Both the position numbers and the translations under genes were made by a program. A stretch of 64,000 nt of DNA from Flavobacterium sp. CYK-55 (GTDB taxonomy: Bacteria; Bacteroidota; Bacteroidia; Flavobacteriales; Flavobacteriaceae). The number at the start of each line of letters is the position of its first letter. Position 1 is the stretch's first letter. Location of the stretch: NCBI RefSeq assembly GCF_018413465.1, contig NZ_JAHCDK010000013.1:1-64000 (forward strand), written 5' to 3'. The notes beneath the pieces were generated by a model. It was not told the DNA's origin, made no database searches, and worked only from the letters and a program-made list of their open reading frames with translations. Positions 15,617 to 24,445 of the stretch are shown one piece after another.

Positions 15617-17593
15617 TTAGTCAATTCGGGTAAGGCATATTTTTTCAGGTGGATGCAGAACCATTGGGAATTTCTCGATTTTTACGGAACTGCTGTCTAG
15701 TCCAAAACCGTTTTCTTCAGAAAGGCTAAATTTCTTGATGACAAAGTAGGTGTTCATGATGACTTTTTCATGCCATAAGAGATCGCTATCGTTGGATAAA
15801 AACTTCTCAGACAGCATAAATTTGAAGTCGCCTAAAATGTTGTTTTTATTGAGCGATTCATAACGGCTGGTGACATCAACCTCGCCATTCTTTACCATGT
15901 CTTTGAGCACTTCTTTGAACATCAAATTGATTTTGGTGGGCTCGCGGAAACCTAAATTGAAGTCAATTCTAAACAAATCGTCTTTGATAATTTCGGTTAC
16001 TTTGTATTCGGTTCTGTAGGGTTCATTGAGAATATTCACATGTACAAACCAATAAATATCAGCTCTTTTAGGGCGCTTTTGTAAAATTGAATACATGACT
16101 TTTTCTTCGATTTCATCGGTTCTGCTGGCGTTGGTCATATAAACCAAATGCGTTGCGTATTTTGGAATAGACAAATCAACACTGAGTTCGGCCAAGACTT
16201 TTTTGTAGTTCTCAATTTTGACAAAGCGTGTATAATTCTTACTGATTTGCTTGGCCATATACCATGTACTCATGATGGATATCAAAATGATGGCAATAAT
16301 CAGAGTCACATAGCCTCCATCGGCAAATTTGGTGATGTTGGCTACAAAAAAACTTGATTCAATAATGATGTAGGTTCCGATAAGTGGTAATAAAATATAC
16401 CACTGTACTCGTTTCATAATCAGATAAAAATTGAGCAAAATGGTGGTCATGATCATGCAAAGTATAATGGCTAAACCATAAGCATGTTCCATGTTACTTG
16501 ATTTTTCAAAATGATATACTATCCAAATGCAACCCAATAAAAGGAGCCAGTTGATAGAAGGAATGTAAAGCTGACCTTTGAGTTCTGTTGGGTATTTTAT
16601 TTTTACCTTCGGCCAAAAATTCAAACGCATGGCCTCGTTTATCAAGGTAAATGAGCCACTAATTAAAGCTTGAGAAGCAATGACAGCAGCCATGGTTGCT
16701 ATGACTATTCCTATGGGTTGAAACCAACTCGCCATTGATAAATAAAAAGGATTGGCACTGGCACCACCCAAGCTTCTGAGGGTTTCACCCTCGTGTTTGA
16801 TCAAAAATGCCGCTTGTCCGAAGTAGTTTAAAATCAAAGTAGTTTTAACAAACAACCAACTGATGCGAATGTTTTTTCGCCCGCAGTGTCCCATGTCAGA
16901 ATACAAGGCTTCTGCTCCGGTAGTACAAAGAAAAACAAAGCCTAAAATGAAAAAACCGTCAGGATTGATTCCTTTTTCTGCAACCAGAATTTTGTAAGCA
17001 TAATAGGGATTAATCGCTTTAAAAACTTCAGGGTTACCCACAATTTGTATAAGCCCCAATATGCCCAGCATCAAGAACCAGAGCAACATAATAGGTGCAA
17101 AAAATTTGCCTACCAGTTTTGTTCCAAATTGTTGTATAGTGAATAGTATGACTAAAATACTGATGACAATTGGAATCGTATTAATATCGGGATAGAATGT
17201 CTGAATACCTTCAACGGCAGATGAAACGGATATAGGCGGAGTAATGATTCCGTCTGCTAAAAGCGCACTACCTCCGATAATAGCAGGAATGATAAGCCAT
17301 TTGATTTTTGTTCGTTTGACCAATGCGTAAAGAGCAAAAATTCCACCTTCGCCATTGTTATCAGCACTAAGTGTGATGAGTACATATTTGAGGGTAGTTT
17401 GCAGAGTGAGTGTCCAGAAAACCAATGAGATTCCACCCAAAACTAAATCTTTGTTGATGGCGAAATCGAGTCCGAGAATGGCTTTCATAACATACAAAGG
17501 CGAAGTTCCGATGTCTCCGTATATGATACCTAACGAAATCAAAAGTCCACCTAGAGAAAGCTTGCTGTGAAGGCCATGATGTTGCGAGCTCAT
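15617..17593 (-). CDS. kup: Kup-family potassium uptake protein
   Basis: Kup proteins are inner-membrane K+ uptake transporters, probably H+/K+ symporters. The 658-aa protein has the conserved N-terminus GIIYGDIGTSPLYVMKAI (about 23-40), about 12 hydrophobic segments up to about residue 445, and a soluble C-terminal region (about 460-658), as usual for the family (E. coli Kup 622 aa). DNNGEGGIFALYAL, another hallmark, lies near residue 80. It starts an apparent transcript on the minus strand with the RsmB-like gene 14 bases downstream. Confidence 0.95.
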   Translation of the reverse strand: MSSQHHGLHSKLSLGGLLISLGIIYGDIGTSPLYVMKAILGLDFAINKDLVLGGISLVFWTLTLQTTLKYVLITLSADNNGEGGIFALYALVKRTKIKWLIIPAIIGGSALLADGIITPPISVSSAVEGIQTFYPDINTIPIVISILVILFTIQQFGTKLVGKFFAPIMLLWFLMLGILGLIQIVGNPEVFKAINPYYAYKILVAEKGINPDGFFILGFVFLCTTGAEALYSDMGHCGRKNIRISWLFVKTTLILNYFGQAAFLIKHEGETLRSLGGASANPFYLSMASWFQPIGIVIATMAAVIASQALISGSFTLINEAMRLNFWPKVKIKYPTELKGQLYIPSINWLLLLGCIWIVYHFEKSSNMEHAYGLAIILCMIMTTILLNFYLIMKRVQWYILLPLIGTYIIIESSFFVANITKFADGGYVTLIIAIILISIMSTWYMAKQISKNYTRFVKIENYKKVLAELSVDLSIPKYATHLVYMTNASRTDEIEEKVMYSILQKRPKRADIYWFVHVNILNEPYRTEYKVTEIIKDDLFRIDFNLGFREPTKINLMFKEVLKDMVKNGEVDVTSRYESLNKNNILGDFKFMLSEKFLSNDSDLLWHEKVIMNTYFVIKKFSLSEENGFGLDSSSVKIEKFPMVLHPPEKICLTRID

Positions 17594-17692
17594 AAAAAAA
17601 AGTTAAAAAGTGAGCAAATTTACTACATTGCAGGCAAATTGATGCAATAATTGCTTTTTTTTTCGTGACTGTTTGAGATTCAAAAAGAGTAT

Positions 17693-17718
17693 AAAAAAAG
17701 CACCACGCGAGTGGTGCT
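17693..17718 (-). terminator. Rho-independent terminator
   Basis: AGCACCAC and GTGGTGCT form an 8-bp stem with a GCGA loop; the A-run at 17693-17699 is a T-run on the minus strand. It follows the gene at 17735-18802. Confidence 0.75.
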
Positions 17719-17734
17719 TCTTCTCAACTTAAGT

Positions 17735-18802
17735 TTATTGTCGTCTATTGCTCCTTTCTGAAGCACGTCCAGAATTATCGCGAGCTCTTGGGCCGCTTAC
17801 GTCTTGATTTCTTTGGCTTGATTTGTAGCCATCTTTATTTCTGGTTTGTTTGTATTGTTGATCTCTAGGCTCTTTAACACGCTGGTCATTTGAAGCTGAG
17901 TTGCTTCGATGGTTTGCTTGTTGATTTGCTGAGTTTCTTGTTCCGGAATTTGATTCATATCTAATTCCTTGACCATTTCTTGTGTATGATGTATTATTAT
18001 TTCGGGTGTTATTTCGGTTGGAATAGTTGTATCCAACATCATTTCGGGTATTTGCATACTTGACTTTTCGGGTTTGGTCAAGCTCGTATCTGTTGCGATA
18101 ATTGTTATTTCTGTAAACAAACGAGCGTTGAGGGTAGGAACGTTCACAATAATTTGCTCTAATGGGTTGATACATTACTACGGCTCTTGAACATTTTCTA
18201 ACATTTACATAATTGTAATGATTGTGAAAGTTGATATGGATGCCTATGTGATTTCTATATCTGAAAACAGGCCAAGGATTCCAAGCAACATAATATTTCG
18301 GGTAATAGTTCCAATACCAAACTGACACATAAGGTCTGTAAACGGGTGCCCAAAAAGTTGAATAAATAACAGGAGTATGAACATAAACAGGCTCGTAGAT
18401 ATAATCAGGGCCATACATGTAGACATCACCGACTACTTGAATTTGTACTTGATTGTTGAGGTCTTTTTCAACTTCAATGGTGGCAACATCTTGATAAGTA
18501 TCTTTACCTAAAACGGATTGAACAACCACCAAATGAGTATTACCTTCAACCGATTCAACGATTCTGAGATAATCAACTTGATTATCTTCATTGAGATCTA
18601 AATTTGAAATTTGCGCATTCGGGTCATTGATTCTTTGTTCAAAATCTTCAAGATTTTTTGATTCTCCAAAAATAGAGGCCAAAGCTCTCAAATCAAGATT
18701 ATCGCTTATTTCAGAGTTTTTAGCATTGACAATCGTTCTGTCTTGAGCCACAAGCGAACTGGTTAAAAGTATGCATACAGTAGTGGTAAGTAGCGTTTTC
18801 AT
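17735..18802 (-). CDS. Secreted Arg/Asn-rich protein of unknown function
   Basis: The 355-aa protein has a signal peptide (MKTLLTTTVCILLTSSLVAQ). Residues about 22-125 form an acidic domain with ISNLDLNEDNQVDYLRIVE, which looks like an EF-hand-like or FG-GAP-like calcium loop. Residues about 130-210 are very rich in Tyr, Trp, Pro and His. The rest (about 215-355) is a low-complexity, basic tail rich in Arg, Asn, Ser and Gln. It is probably periplasmic or on the surface. I do not recognise a named family beyond similar proteins of Bacteroidota. It lies downstream of the ECF sigma locus with a 120-base gap and may belong to its regulon; this is inference. Confidence 0.8.
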   Translation of the reverse strand: MKTLLTTTVCILLTSSLVAQDRTIVNAKNSEISDNLDLRALASIFGESKNLEDFEQRINDPNAQISNLDLNEDNQVDYLRIVESVEGNTHLVVVQSVLGKDTYQDVATIEVEKDLNNQVQIQVVGDVYMYGPDYIYEPVYVHTPVIYSTFWAPVYRPYVSVWYWNYYPKYYVAWNPWPVFRYRNHIGIHINFHNHYNYVNVRKCSRAVVMYQPIRANYCERSYPQRSFVYRNNNYRNRYELDQTRKVKYANTRNDVGYNYSNRNNTRNNNTSYTRNGQGIRYESNSGTRNSANQQANHRSNSASNDQRVKEPRDQQYKQTRNKDGYKSSQRNQDVSGPRARDNSGRASERSNRRQ

Positions 18803-18922
18803 AGTGTATTAATTATGGGTTGATAATTGCTTTTTAGATGACTTACTCATCTGTTAAAGCATATTTTCAATTACTGTGCCACCCGGTTGATTCATGGGGT
18901 TGTTGAGCGTATTAAAAAAATG

Positions 18923-19372
18923 TTAATTGCGCAATTTCTCTTTGTATTGCTTGAGTAGTTTGCGGTTAAATCCTTCTTCTGCTTGTTTGAGTTTAATGAT
19001 TTTGTTTGCAGGTAAAATGCCTTTTAAGCTAGCAATAAATTTTTTGCGTGCTTGAAAAGCTTCTTCTTCGGCAGCTTCAATTTGAGCGAGCATTGCAGTA
19101 GCTTCTTTTTCGGTCAAATTATCAATTGTAGAGGGATCTATTCGGTTGAGGTAACCTTTAAGTTTATCTTTTTTGTAGTCTTTTTGGCGATCTTCAAAAG
19201 TATTGTACAAAGGCCAAAACTTTGAAGCTTCGTCAGGAGTTAATTGTAATTCTTCAGTAATATAGGCAACTTTTAGCGCTTTTATTTGTTCCTTTTTTTG
19301 TTTGAGTATGGGTTGAGCGCTTAGCGTAGCTATACAAAAGAATGTTAGAATGAGTGAAATAATCTTTTTCAT
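18923..19372 (-). CDS. Periplasmic helical protein of an ECF sigma locus
   Basis: The 149-aa protein starts with a signal peptide (MKKIISLILTFFCIATLSAQ). The mature part is helical and charged, with LTPDEASKFWPLYNTFEDRQ (about 44-63), a pattern found in flavobacterial proteins labelled 'sensor of ECF-type sigma factor', distantly Spy/CpxP-like. I chose the ATG at 19372 because the signal peptide starts there. It is the last of four tightly packed genes after the sigma factor and the anti-sigma-like protein, so a sensing or chaperone role in the envelope stress response is likely but unproven. Confidence 0.8.
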   Translation of the reverse strand: MKKIISLILTFFCIATLSAQPILKQKKEQIKALKVAYITEELQLTPDEASKFWPLYNTFEDRQKDYKKDKLKGYLNRIDPSTIDNLTEKEATAMLAQIEAAEEEAFQARKKFIASLKGILPANKIIKLKQAEEGFNRKLLKQYKEKLRN

Positions 19373-19394
19373 GATTTTTATTTTTAAGCGGGAT

Positions 19395-19808
19395 TTAATC
19401 GATAATATAATTTTCAAAGTTTTCTTCGGAAGACAAAATATCTTCTATTTCTTGATTGTTTAAATTTATGTTTTTCTCCATTTTTTGAAGATCTTTTTCA
19501 TCGAGCATCATGGCCCAATCTTCGTTACTGATGCATTGATTTGAAGCTAAATAATTTTCTATTGATTCATCAGTTTGATCGTTTTTAGGTGCTTTGTAAT
19601 ATTGAACAAAAGCTAATCCGAATGCTAGTAAAAGCATGGCAGCAATGGCAATGGCTTTTCGAGTATAAATACTTAAATACTTTTTTCTTTGGGATGGTTG
19701 ATGAGCAATTTTTTCTAGTAATCGAATTGAAAAATCATCAAAATATCCTTCGGGTTCATTAAAACCTGATTTGATTTTTTCTATTTCATCTAGTTTGAAA
19801 GGCTTCAT
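19395..19808 (-). CDS. Probable anti-sigma factor, single-pass membrane protein
   Basis: The 137-aa protein has a cytoplasmic part of about 50 residues with FNEPEGYFDDFSIRLLEKI, one membrane segment (about 52-69, AIAIAAMLLLAFGLAFVQYY) and an acidic outer part (about 70-137). The gene follows an ECF sigma factor by 30 bases. Position and layout are those of anti-sigma factors that hold the sigma at the membrane; there is no zinc-binding His-x3-Cys-x2-Cys motif. The call rests on topology and context. Confidence 0.7.
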   Translation of the reverse strand: MKPFKLDEIEKIKSGFNEPEGYFDDFSIRLLEKIAHQPSQRKKYLSIYTRKAIAIAAMLLLAFGLAFVQYYKAPKNDQTDESIENYLASNQCISNEDWAMMLDEKDLQKMEKNINLNNQEIEDILSSEENFENYIID

Positions 19809-19838
19809 GGCGCTATGACTTTTTCGTTTGTTTTAGGT

Positions 19839-20435
19839 TTAATTTTCGGTAAGATAATTTTCAATTTTTTTTACAGCATGGTGATAAGAAGCTTTCAAAG
19901 CCCCGACTGAAGTATCTAAAATCTCAGACATATCTTCGTATTTAATTTCTTCAAAGTATTTCATTTTAAAAACGAGTTGTTGTTTTTGGGGTAATAAGGC
20001 AATAGCTTTTTGAAGTTTTATTTGAATTTCATCACCATCAAAATGGATGTCGGCTTTGAGTTGTGAAGTATATGAATTCTGTAAATCGTCAATGCTAACT
20101 CCTCTGCGTTTTGCCTTTTGATTAATAAAAGTTATGGCTTCGTTGGTGGCAATTCTGTATACCCAAGAAAACAATTTACTTTCACCTTTAAAGCCATTTA
20201 AATGTCTAAAAACCTTGATAAAAGTATTTTGGAGAACATCATCAGTGTCATCGTGATCTAAAACAATGTTGCGAATATGGTTGTATAGAGGGCGCTGATA
20301 GTCATTGATGAGTTTCTGAAACGCAGCATTTTGCGTAGCAGGATCTAATAAGCGCGCTATGAAAACCTGTTCTTCCAAATGATTTATTTTGCGATTGGAA
20401 TCAGAAATGGCAGAATGGTTTAAAACAGCATCCAA
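19839..20435 (-). CDS. ECF-family RNA polymerase sigma factor
   Basis: The 198-aa protein has sigma region 2 (about 45-115) with DDTDDVLQNTFIKVFRHL and FSWVYRIATNEAITFINQ, and region 4 (about 135-190) with LPQKQQLVFKMKYFEEIKYEDMSE and LDTSVGALKASYHHAVKKIE, the helix-turn-helix that reads the -35 element. It directs RNA polymerase to a special promoter set. An extension of about 25 residues precedes region 2. The gene begins three bases after the stop of an SRPBCC protein and is followed by an anti-sigma-like gene, so it is probably autoregulated within this operon. Confidence 0.93.
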   Translation of the reverse strand: MDAVLNHSAISDSNRKINHLEEQVFIARLLDPATQNAAFQKLINDYQRPLYNHIRNIVLDHDDTDDVLQNTFIKVFRHLNGFKGESKLFSWVYRIATNEAITFINQKAKRRGVSIDDLQNSYTSQLKADIHFDGDEIQIKLQKAIALLPQKQQLVFKMKYFEEIKYEDMSEILDTSVGALKASYHHAVKKIENYLTEN

Positions 20436-20438
20436 AAA

Positions 20439-21545
20439 TTATGGGTTTTCTGATTCAGAACTTTCTGTTGGTTGTGTTGGAGTAGGTTGATTGGTTAGTA
20501 CGGGTTTATTGGAATGAACTGGTTGAATGGGGCTATTAACGGGTACATACACATCGGTAATCCACTTTGATGGATTGGCCACTTGCATCATGTTTTTTTG
20601 GTATATTTCAATTTGAGTTCCACCAATATTTTCTGAGTATTTTTTCTGATTCAGATAAGCTCTCGCTTTGCCCCAAGCTTCTCGTGTATGTGAATAATCA
20701 CCCGTCAAGGTAGCTTTGACCGCTTGAAACGGGTATAACAATCCGGTTGACATATCACTACCTTCACTGATAAAGATTTCTTTTTCAATCGGCATGCAAA
20801 CCGAAAGTTTACTCACGCCATGAACTGTATCATAACTGTGATAAATTACAAATGGTGAGCCGGTCATTTTAATTTTGTTTTTTGAAAAGAAATTCACCAT
20901 TCGTGGAATCAATATTCGTAAATTGTATGGTATTTTACTGATTTCACTATTAATGGTTTGTTTGATATAAAATGTTCCGGTTTTTTTGACCAATCCAGTA
21001 ACTTTTATGTTATAAGTATTGATTTCATAGCCAATCGTTTTATCTAAATTAACCAGGCTCTGTTGTTGCATTTGCTCAATATTAAAGATAGGGCCGCCTC
21101 TGAGCAATCCATAGATCTTGTAGCCAAAACTCATTTTTCCTTTTAATTTCCATGTAATTTTGGTTCCGCCAACCGTATCTTTAAAAGTCATTTTTGCATT
21201 GGCTTCAGCTCCGTTATAATTTATCTTTTGCTGTATAAATTCAGAGTTTTTTACCGCTGTTGTAATTAGATTTCCTTTTTGGTTATCACCAGCCCAACTG
21301 CAAGTTCCGTGTATTCCAACTGTATTTTTAGGATATATAAAATTGGTTTCGGGGTTGTTTTTTTTCCAAGATACAAAGGTTTCCCAGTTGCGATAATCGT
21401 TGACATAATTGAACAATGTAGCTCGAGGCGATTTGAGAATAATGGTGGTTTGTGTTTCAAAGTCAGCTTTAAGTGTAGCCACATATACCGTTGCGGCAAA
21501 TGTAGCCAGCAGTATCAACAAAAAAAGATATTTGAGTATTCTCAT
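20439..21545 (-). CDS. SRPBCC domain protein with GyrI-like C-terminal domain
   Basis: The 368-aa protein has an N-terminal membrane anchor (about 4-24, YLFLLILLATFAATVYVATL), a START/SRPBCC ligand-binding domain (about 30-160, with SPRATLFNYVNDYRNWETF) and a second half (about 175-340) that resembles the GyrI/AraC effector-binding fold (GDYSHTREAWGKARAYL). The last about 30 residues are Pro/Thr/Ser-rich. Both folds bind small hydrophobic molecules, so the protein may sense or carry a ligand at the membrane. The sigma-factor gene starts three bases downstream, which suggests co-expression. It is divergent from the dipeptidyl peptidase gene. Confidence 0.8.
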   Translation of the reverse strand: MRILKYLFLLILLATFAATVYVATLKADFETQTTIILKSPRATLFNYVNDYRNWETFVSWKKNNPETNFIYPKNTVGIHGTCSWAGDNQKGNLITTAVKNSEFIQQKINYNGAEANAKMTFKDTVGGTKITWKLKGKMSFGYKIYGLLRGGPIFNIEQMQQQSLVNLDKTIGYEINTYNIKVTGLVKKTGTFYIKQTINSEISKIPYNLRILIPRMVNFFSKNKIKMTGSPFVIYHSYDTVHGVSKLSVCMPIEKEIFISEGSDMSTGLLYPFQAVKATLTGDYSHTREAWGKARAYLNQKKYSENIGGTQIEIYQKNMMQVANPSKWITDVYVPVNSPIQPVHSNKPVLTNQPTPTQPTESSESENP

Positions 21546-21643
21546 ATAAATGCGAATTTCAGCCTTGTAAAAGTAGGAATTTATTTTTCAAGAAAACAGG
21601 ATGTGATTCTTGTAAAAGCGCTAATCATTCATTTGCAAATTTT

Positions 21644-21651
21644 TATATTTG
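21644..21651 (+). promoter_or_regulatory. Probable -7 element of the dipeptidyl peptidase gene
   Basis: TATATTTG matches TAnnTTTG and lies 32 bases before the ATG at 21684. A clear TTTG at the -33 distance is not seen. Confidence 0.45.
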
Positions 21652-21683
21652 TTAGCTTTTGAAAAAAACATTAATCACAAATC

Positions 21684-23714
21684 ATGAAACGATACAAAAT
21701 TACCTACGCCTTTATATTGGCAAGTTTGAGCTCAACTATAAATGCGCAAAATACAGCAGAACTTAACCAAAGAAATAATTTGACAGATAATGTTGTGGTT
21801 GAACGTTTTGCTGATATCAATGTATTGCGCTACCAAGTTCCGGTCTGGGATAAACTTTCATTAAAAGAAAAAGAATTGGTGTATTATCTCACCCAAGCTT
21901 GTACCTCAGGCCGTGATATTATGTGGGATCAAAACTACAGGCACAACTTAAAAATTCGCAAGGCGCTTGAACATATTTATACTCAATATAAAGGCGATAA
22001 AAAATCTGCTGATTGGAAGAATTTTGAAATTTATCTCAAAAGAGTTTGGTTTTCAAACGGCATACATCATCATTATTCAAACGATAAAATAAAACCTGGA
22101 TTTTCGAAAAAGTACTTTAGCTCATTAATGGCGGCTACCAAAACGCAACTAAATCCTCAAATAGTTGATGTTCTTTTTAATAATGAAGATACCAAAAAAG
22201 TAAATTTGGATGAATCCAAAGGGCTTATTAAAGGTTCGGCCGTTAACTTTTATGGCCAAGGCTTAACCGAACAAGAAGTTGAATCGTTTTACAAGAATAT
22301 CAAATCAGTTGATGCAGAACGCCCTTATTCTTTCGGAATCAATTCAAAACTTATAAAAACAGCCCAAGGTAAAATTGAAGAGCAAACATGGAAGCACGGT
22401 GGGATGTATGGTAAAGCCATTGATCAAATTGTTTATTGGCTTGATAAGGCTAAATCGGTTGCCGAAAATAAGTCGCAAGCTGATGCTTTACAATTACTTA
22501 TAGACTTTTACAACACCGGAATCCTCAAAACTTGGGATGAATATAACATTGCTTGGCTCAAAGCTACTGAGGGTAATATTGATTACATCAACGGATTTGT
22601 AGAGGTGTATAATGATCCATTGGGTTACCGAGGTTCTTATGAAGGCGTTGTTCAGATTAAAGATTTTGATATGTCGGCTAAAATGGAAGTTGTATCTAAA
22701 AATGCGCAGTGGTTTGAAGATAACTCACCCTTGATGCCTGAACACAAAAAACAAAATGTAGTTGGTATTTCATACAAAACAGTGATTGTTGCCGGTGAGG
22801 CCGGAGATTCATCGCCAAGCACGCCAATTGGTGTTAATTTGCCCAATGCCGATTGGATTCGCGCAGAGTACGGTTCAAAATCGGTTTCTCTCGGGAATTT
22901 AATTGATGCTTATGCTCAAGCTGGCGGGAAAGGGAAATTGCAAGAATTTGCTAACGATGCCGAAGAAATAGCTCTAGCTGAGCAATATGGAGAACTGGCA
23001 GATAAACTTCACACATCACTTCATGAAGTGGTCGGGCATGCTTCAGGTAAAATAAACCCCGGTGTAGGAACTCCAAAAGAAACACTCAAAAGTTACGCTT
23101 CAACCTTGGAGGAAGGTCGCGCTGATTTGGTTGGATTGTATTATTTGTACAACCCAAAATTGCAAGAAATTGGTTTGGTTGATGATTGGAAGAAAGTGGG
23201 GATGGAGGCTTACGATAATTACATTCGAAACGGAATGATGACCCAATTGATGCGTTTAGAACTTGGTGCTAATGTTGAAGAAGCACATATGCGCAATCGT
23301 CAGTGGGTAAGTTCGTGGGTTTTTGAAAAAGGCCAAAATGATAATGTTATTGAACGCATAACACGCAACGGAAAAACCTATTTCAACATTAATGATTATG
23401 AAAAATTGCACGATTTGTTCGGACAATTATTGCGTGAAGTGCAGCGTATCAAATCAGAAGGTGATTATGAAGCCGGTAAAAAGCTAGTAGAAAATTACGG
23501 AGTTAAAGTAGATCAAAAGCTTCATGCGGAAGTTTTAGAACGCAGCAAAAAATTCCCGAATGCACCATATAATGGTTTTGTGAACCCTATTTATGTACCA
23601 AAATTAGATGCTCAAGGCAATATTACCGACATCACTTTGACGCAACCTAAAACTTTTGCCGAACAGATGTTGTATTATGCTAAAAATTATAGTTTCTTGC
23701 CACTTGAAAATTAA
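21684..23714 (+). CDS. Dipeptidyl peptidase III (M49 family)
   Basis: The 676-aa enzyme removes dipeptides from peptide N-termini using zinc. The family signature HEVVGHASGK starts at H447 (HExxGH, zinc ligands H447 and H452, catalytic E448), and EEGRADLVGLYYL (Glu near 476) gives the third ligand. The N-terminus MKRYKITYAFILASLSSTINAQ is a signal peptide, so the enzyme is likely periplasmic or outer, unlike the cytosolic eukaryotic form. The length matches bacterial M49 members. The gene stands alone, divergent from the sigma locus, with a terminator behind it. Confidence 0.93.
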   Translation: MKRYKITYAFILASLSSTINAQNTAELNQRNNLTDNVVVERFADINVLRYQVPVWDKLSLKEKELVYYLTQACTSGRDIMWDQNYRHNLKIRKALEHIYTQYKGDKKSADWKNFEIYLKRVWFSNGIHHHYSNDKIKPGFSKKYFSSLMAATKTQLNPQIVDVLFNNEDTKKVNLDESKGLIKGSAVNFYGQGLTEQEVESFYKNIKSVDAERPYSFGINSKLIKTAQGKIEEQTWKHGGMYGKAIDQIVYWLDKAKSVAENKSQADALQLLIDFYNTGILKTWDEYNIAWLKATEGNIDYINGFVEVYNDPLGYRGSYEGVVQIKDFDMSAKMEVVSKNAQWFEDNSPLMPEHKKQNVVGISYKTVIVAGEAGDSSPSTPIGVNLPNADWIRAEYGSKSVSLGNLIDAYAQAGGKGKLQEFANDAEEIALAEQYGELADKLHTSLHEVVGHASGKINPGVGTPKETLKSYASTLEEGRADLVGLYYLYNPKLQEIGLVDDWKKVGMEAYDNYIRNGMMTQLMRLELGANVEEAHMRNRQWVSSWVFEKGQNDNVIERITRNGKTYFNINDYEKLHDLFGQLLREVQRIKSEGDYEAGKKLVENYGVKVDQKLHAEVLERSKKFPNAPYNGFVNPIYVPKLDAQGNITDITLTQPKTFAEQMLYYAKNYSFLPLEN

Positions 23715-23734
23715 CCTTAAGAATTTAAAATAAG

Positions 23735-23765
23735 AACGCCTTCTCATCAAGAAGGCGTTTTTTTA
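23735..23765. terminator. Bidirectional terminator
   Basis: AACGCCTTCT and AGAAGGCGTT pair around CATCA and are followed by seven T. It lies between the converging peptidase gene and the small membrane protein gene, whose stop codon is part of the T-rich end. Confidence 0.7.
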
Positions 23766-23951
23766 TCGTTTCATGGTGATTTTAATGATAAACAGCATCA
23801 AGATAAAAAGCAAAAAACCAATCAGAATTTTATAACTTCCTTTGTAGAACTTTTGATGTAGTTGAGCGTCTTTTCGGTATGAAAAAATCATGATGGCTAC
23901 AAAAGCAATAAAAAAAAGAGCCGCAAAAATAAGTTGTCCGGTTGAAAACAT
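23763..23951 (-). CDS. Small two-segment membrane protein, 62 aa
   Basis: The protein has two hydrophobic segments (about 5-22 and 42-57) joined by a basic loop SYRKDAQLHQKFYKGSYK, with a short basic end (KITMKR). Small proteins of this type are widely kept in Flavobacteriia, without known function. It is monocistronic, convergent with the peptidase gene and divergent from the MazG-like gene. The start is the only ATG that fits. Confidence 0.75.
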   Translation of the reverse strand: MFSTGQLIFAALFFIAFVAIMIFSYRKDAQLHQKFYKGSYKILIGFLLFILMLFIIKITMKR

Positions 23952-24029
23952 TTAAAATAAAATTTTTTCAAAAATAAAACATTTGACGTTAAACTTAGTA
24001 TTTTGCTTGCTCAATAAATTCAGTAAATC

Positions 24030-24416
24030 ATGCAAAAACAAATCAATGCCGTTAAAGAATTTCATACGGCTTTTGGCCTCGGGGTCAGTTCAGAATTCAA
24101 AGCCGATTTGGGCGAACAGAAAAATCTACTTCGTTTTAATTTAATGAAAGAAGAAAATGAAGAATATCTTGAGGCTGTTCAGAACAATGACTTAGTTGAA
24201 ATTGCTGATGCCTTGGGCGATATGCTCTATATTTTGTGTGGAACCATCTTAGAGCATGGATTACAGCATAAAATTGAGGAAGTTTTTGATGAAATTCAAC
24301 GCAGCAACATGAGCAAATTGGATGAGGACGGAAAACCCATTTATCGCGAAGACGGAAAAGTCATGAAAGGTCCCAATTATTTCAAACCTGATTTTAGCAA
24401 AATCATACAACCATAA
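24030..24416 (+). CDS. MazG-like nucleotide pyrophosphohydrolase
   Basis: The 128-aa protein belongs to the all-alpha NTP pyrophosphohydrolase/PRA-PH superfamily. The metal-binding acidic residues are in KEENEEYLEA (about 41-50) and EIADALGDMLYILCG (about 58-72), the ExxE...ExxD pattern. Such enzymes cut nucleoside triphosphates or related molecules to monophosphate and pyrophosphate, often cleaning the nucleotide pool. The C-terminus, after about residue 90, has a GKPIYREDGKVMKGPNY segment typical of this subfamily. The gene is alone and ends at a terminator shared with ilvE. Confidence 0.85.
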   Translation: MQKQINAVKEFHTAFGLGVSSEFKADLGEQKNLLRFNLMKEENEEYLEAVQNNDLVEIADALGDMLYILCGTILEHGLQHKIEEVFDEIQRSNMSKLDEDGKPIYREDGKVMKGPNYFKPDFSKIIQP

Positions 24417-24445
24417 AAAAAGCGGATTTTCATCCGCCTTTTTTT
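24415..24445. terminator. Bidirectional terminator
   Basis: GCGGAT and ATCCGC pair around TTTC, with an A-run before and a T-run after. It serves the MazG-like gene and, on the other strand, ilvE. Confidence 0.75.

Noticed and set aside
17797..18147. Long open frame in another phase within the Arg/Asn-rich gene
   Set aside because: It is a by-product of the biased codons of the low-complexity tail; the signal-peptide protein in the main frame explains the region.
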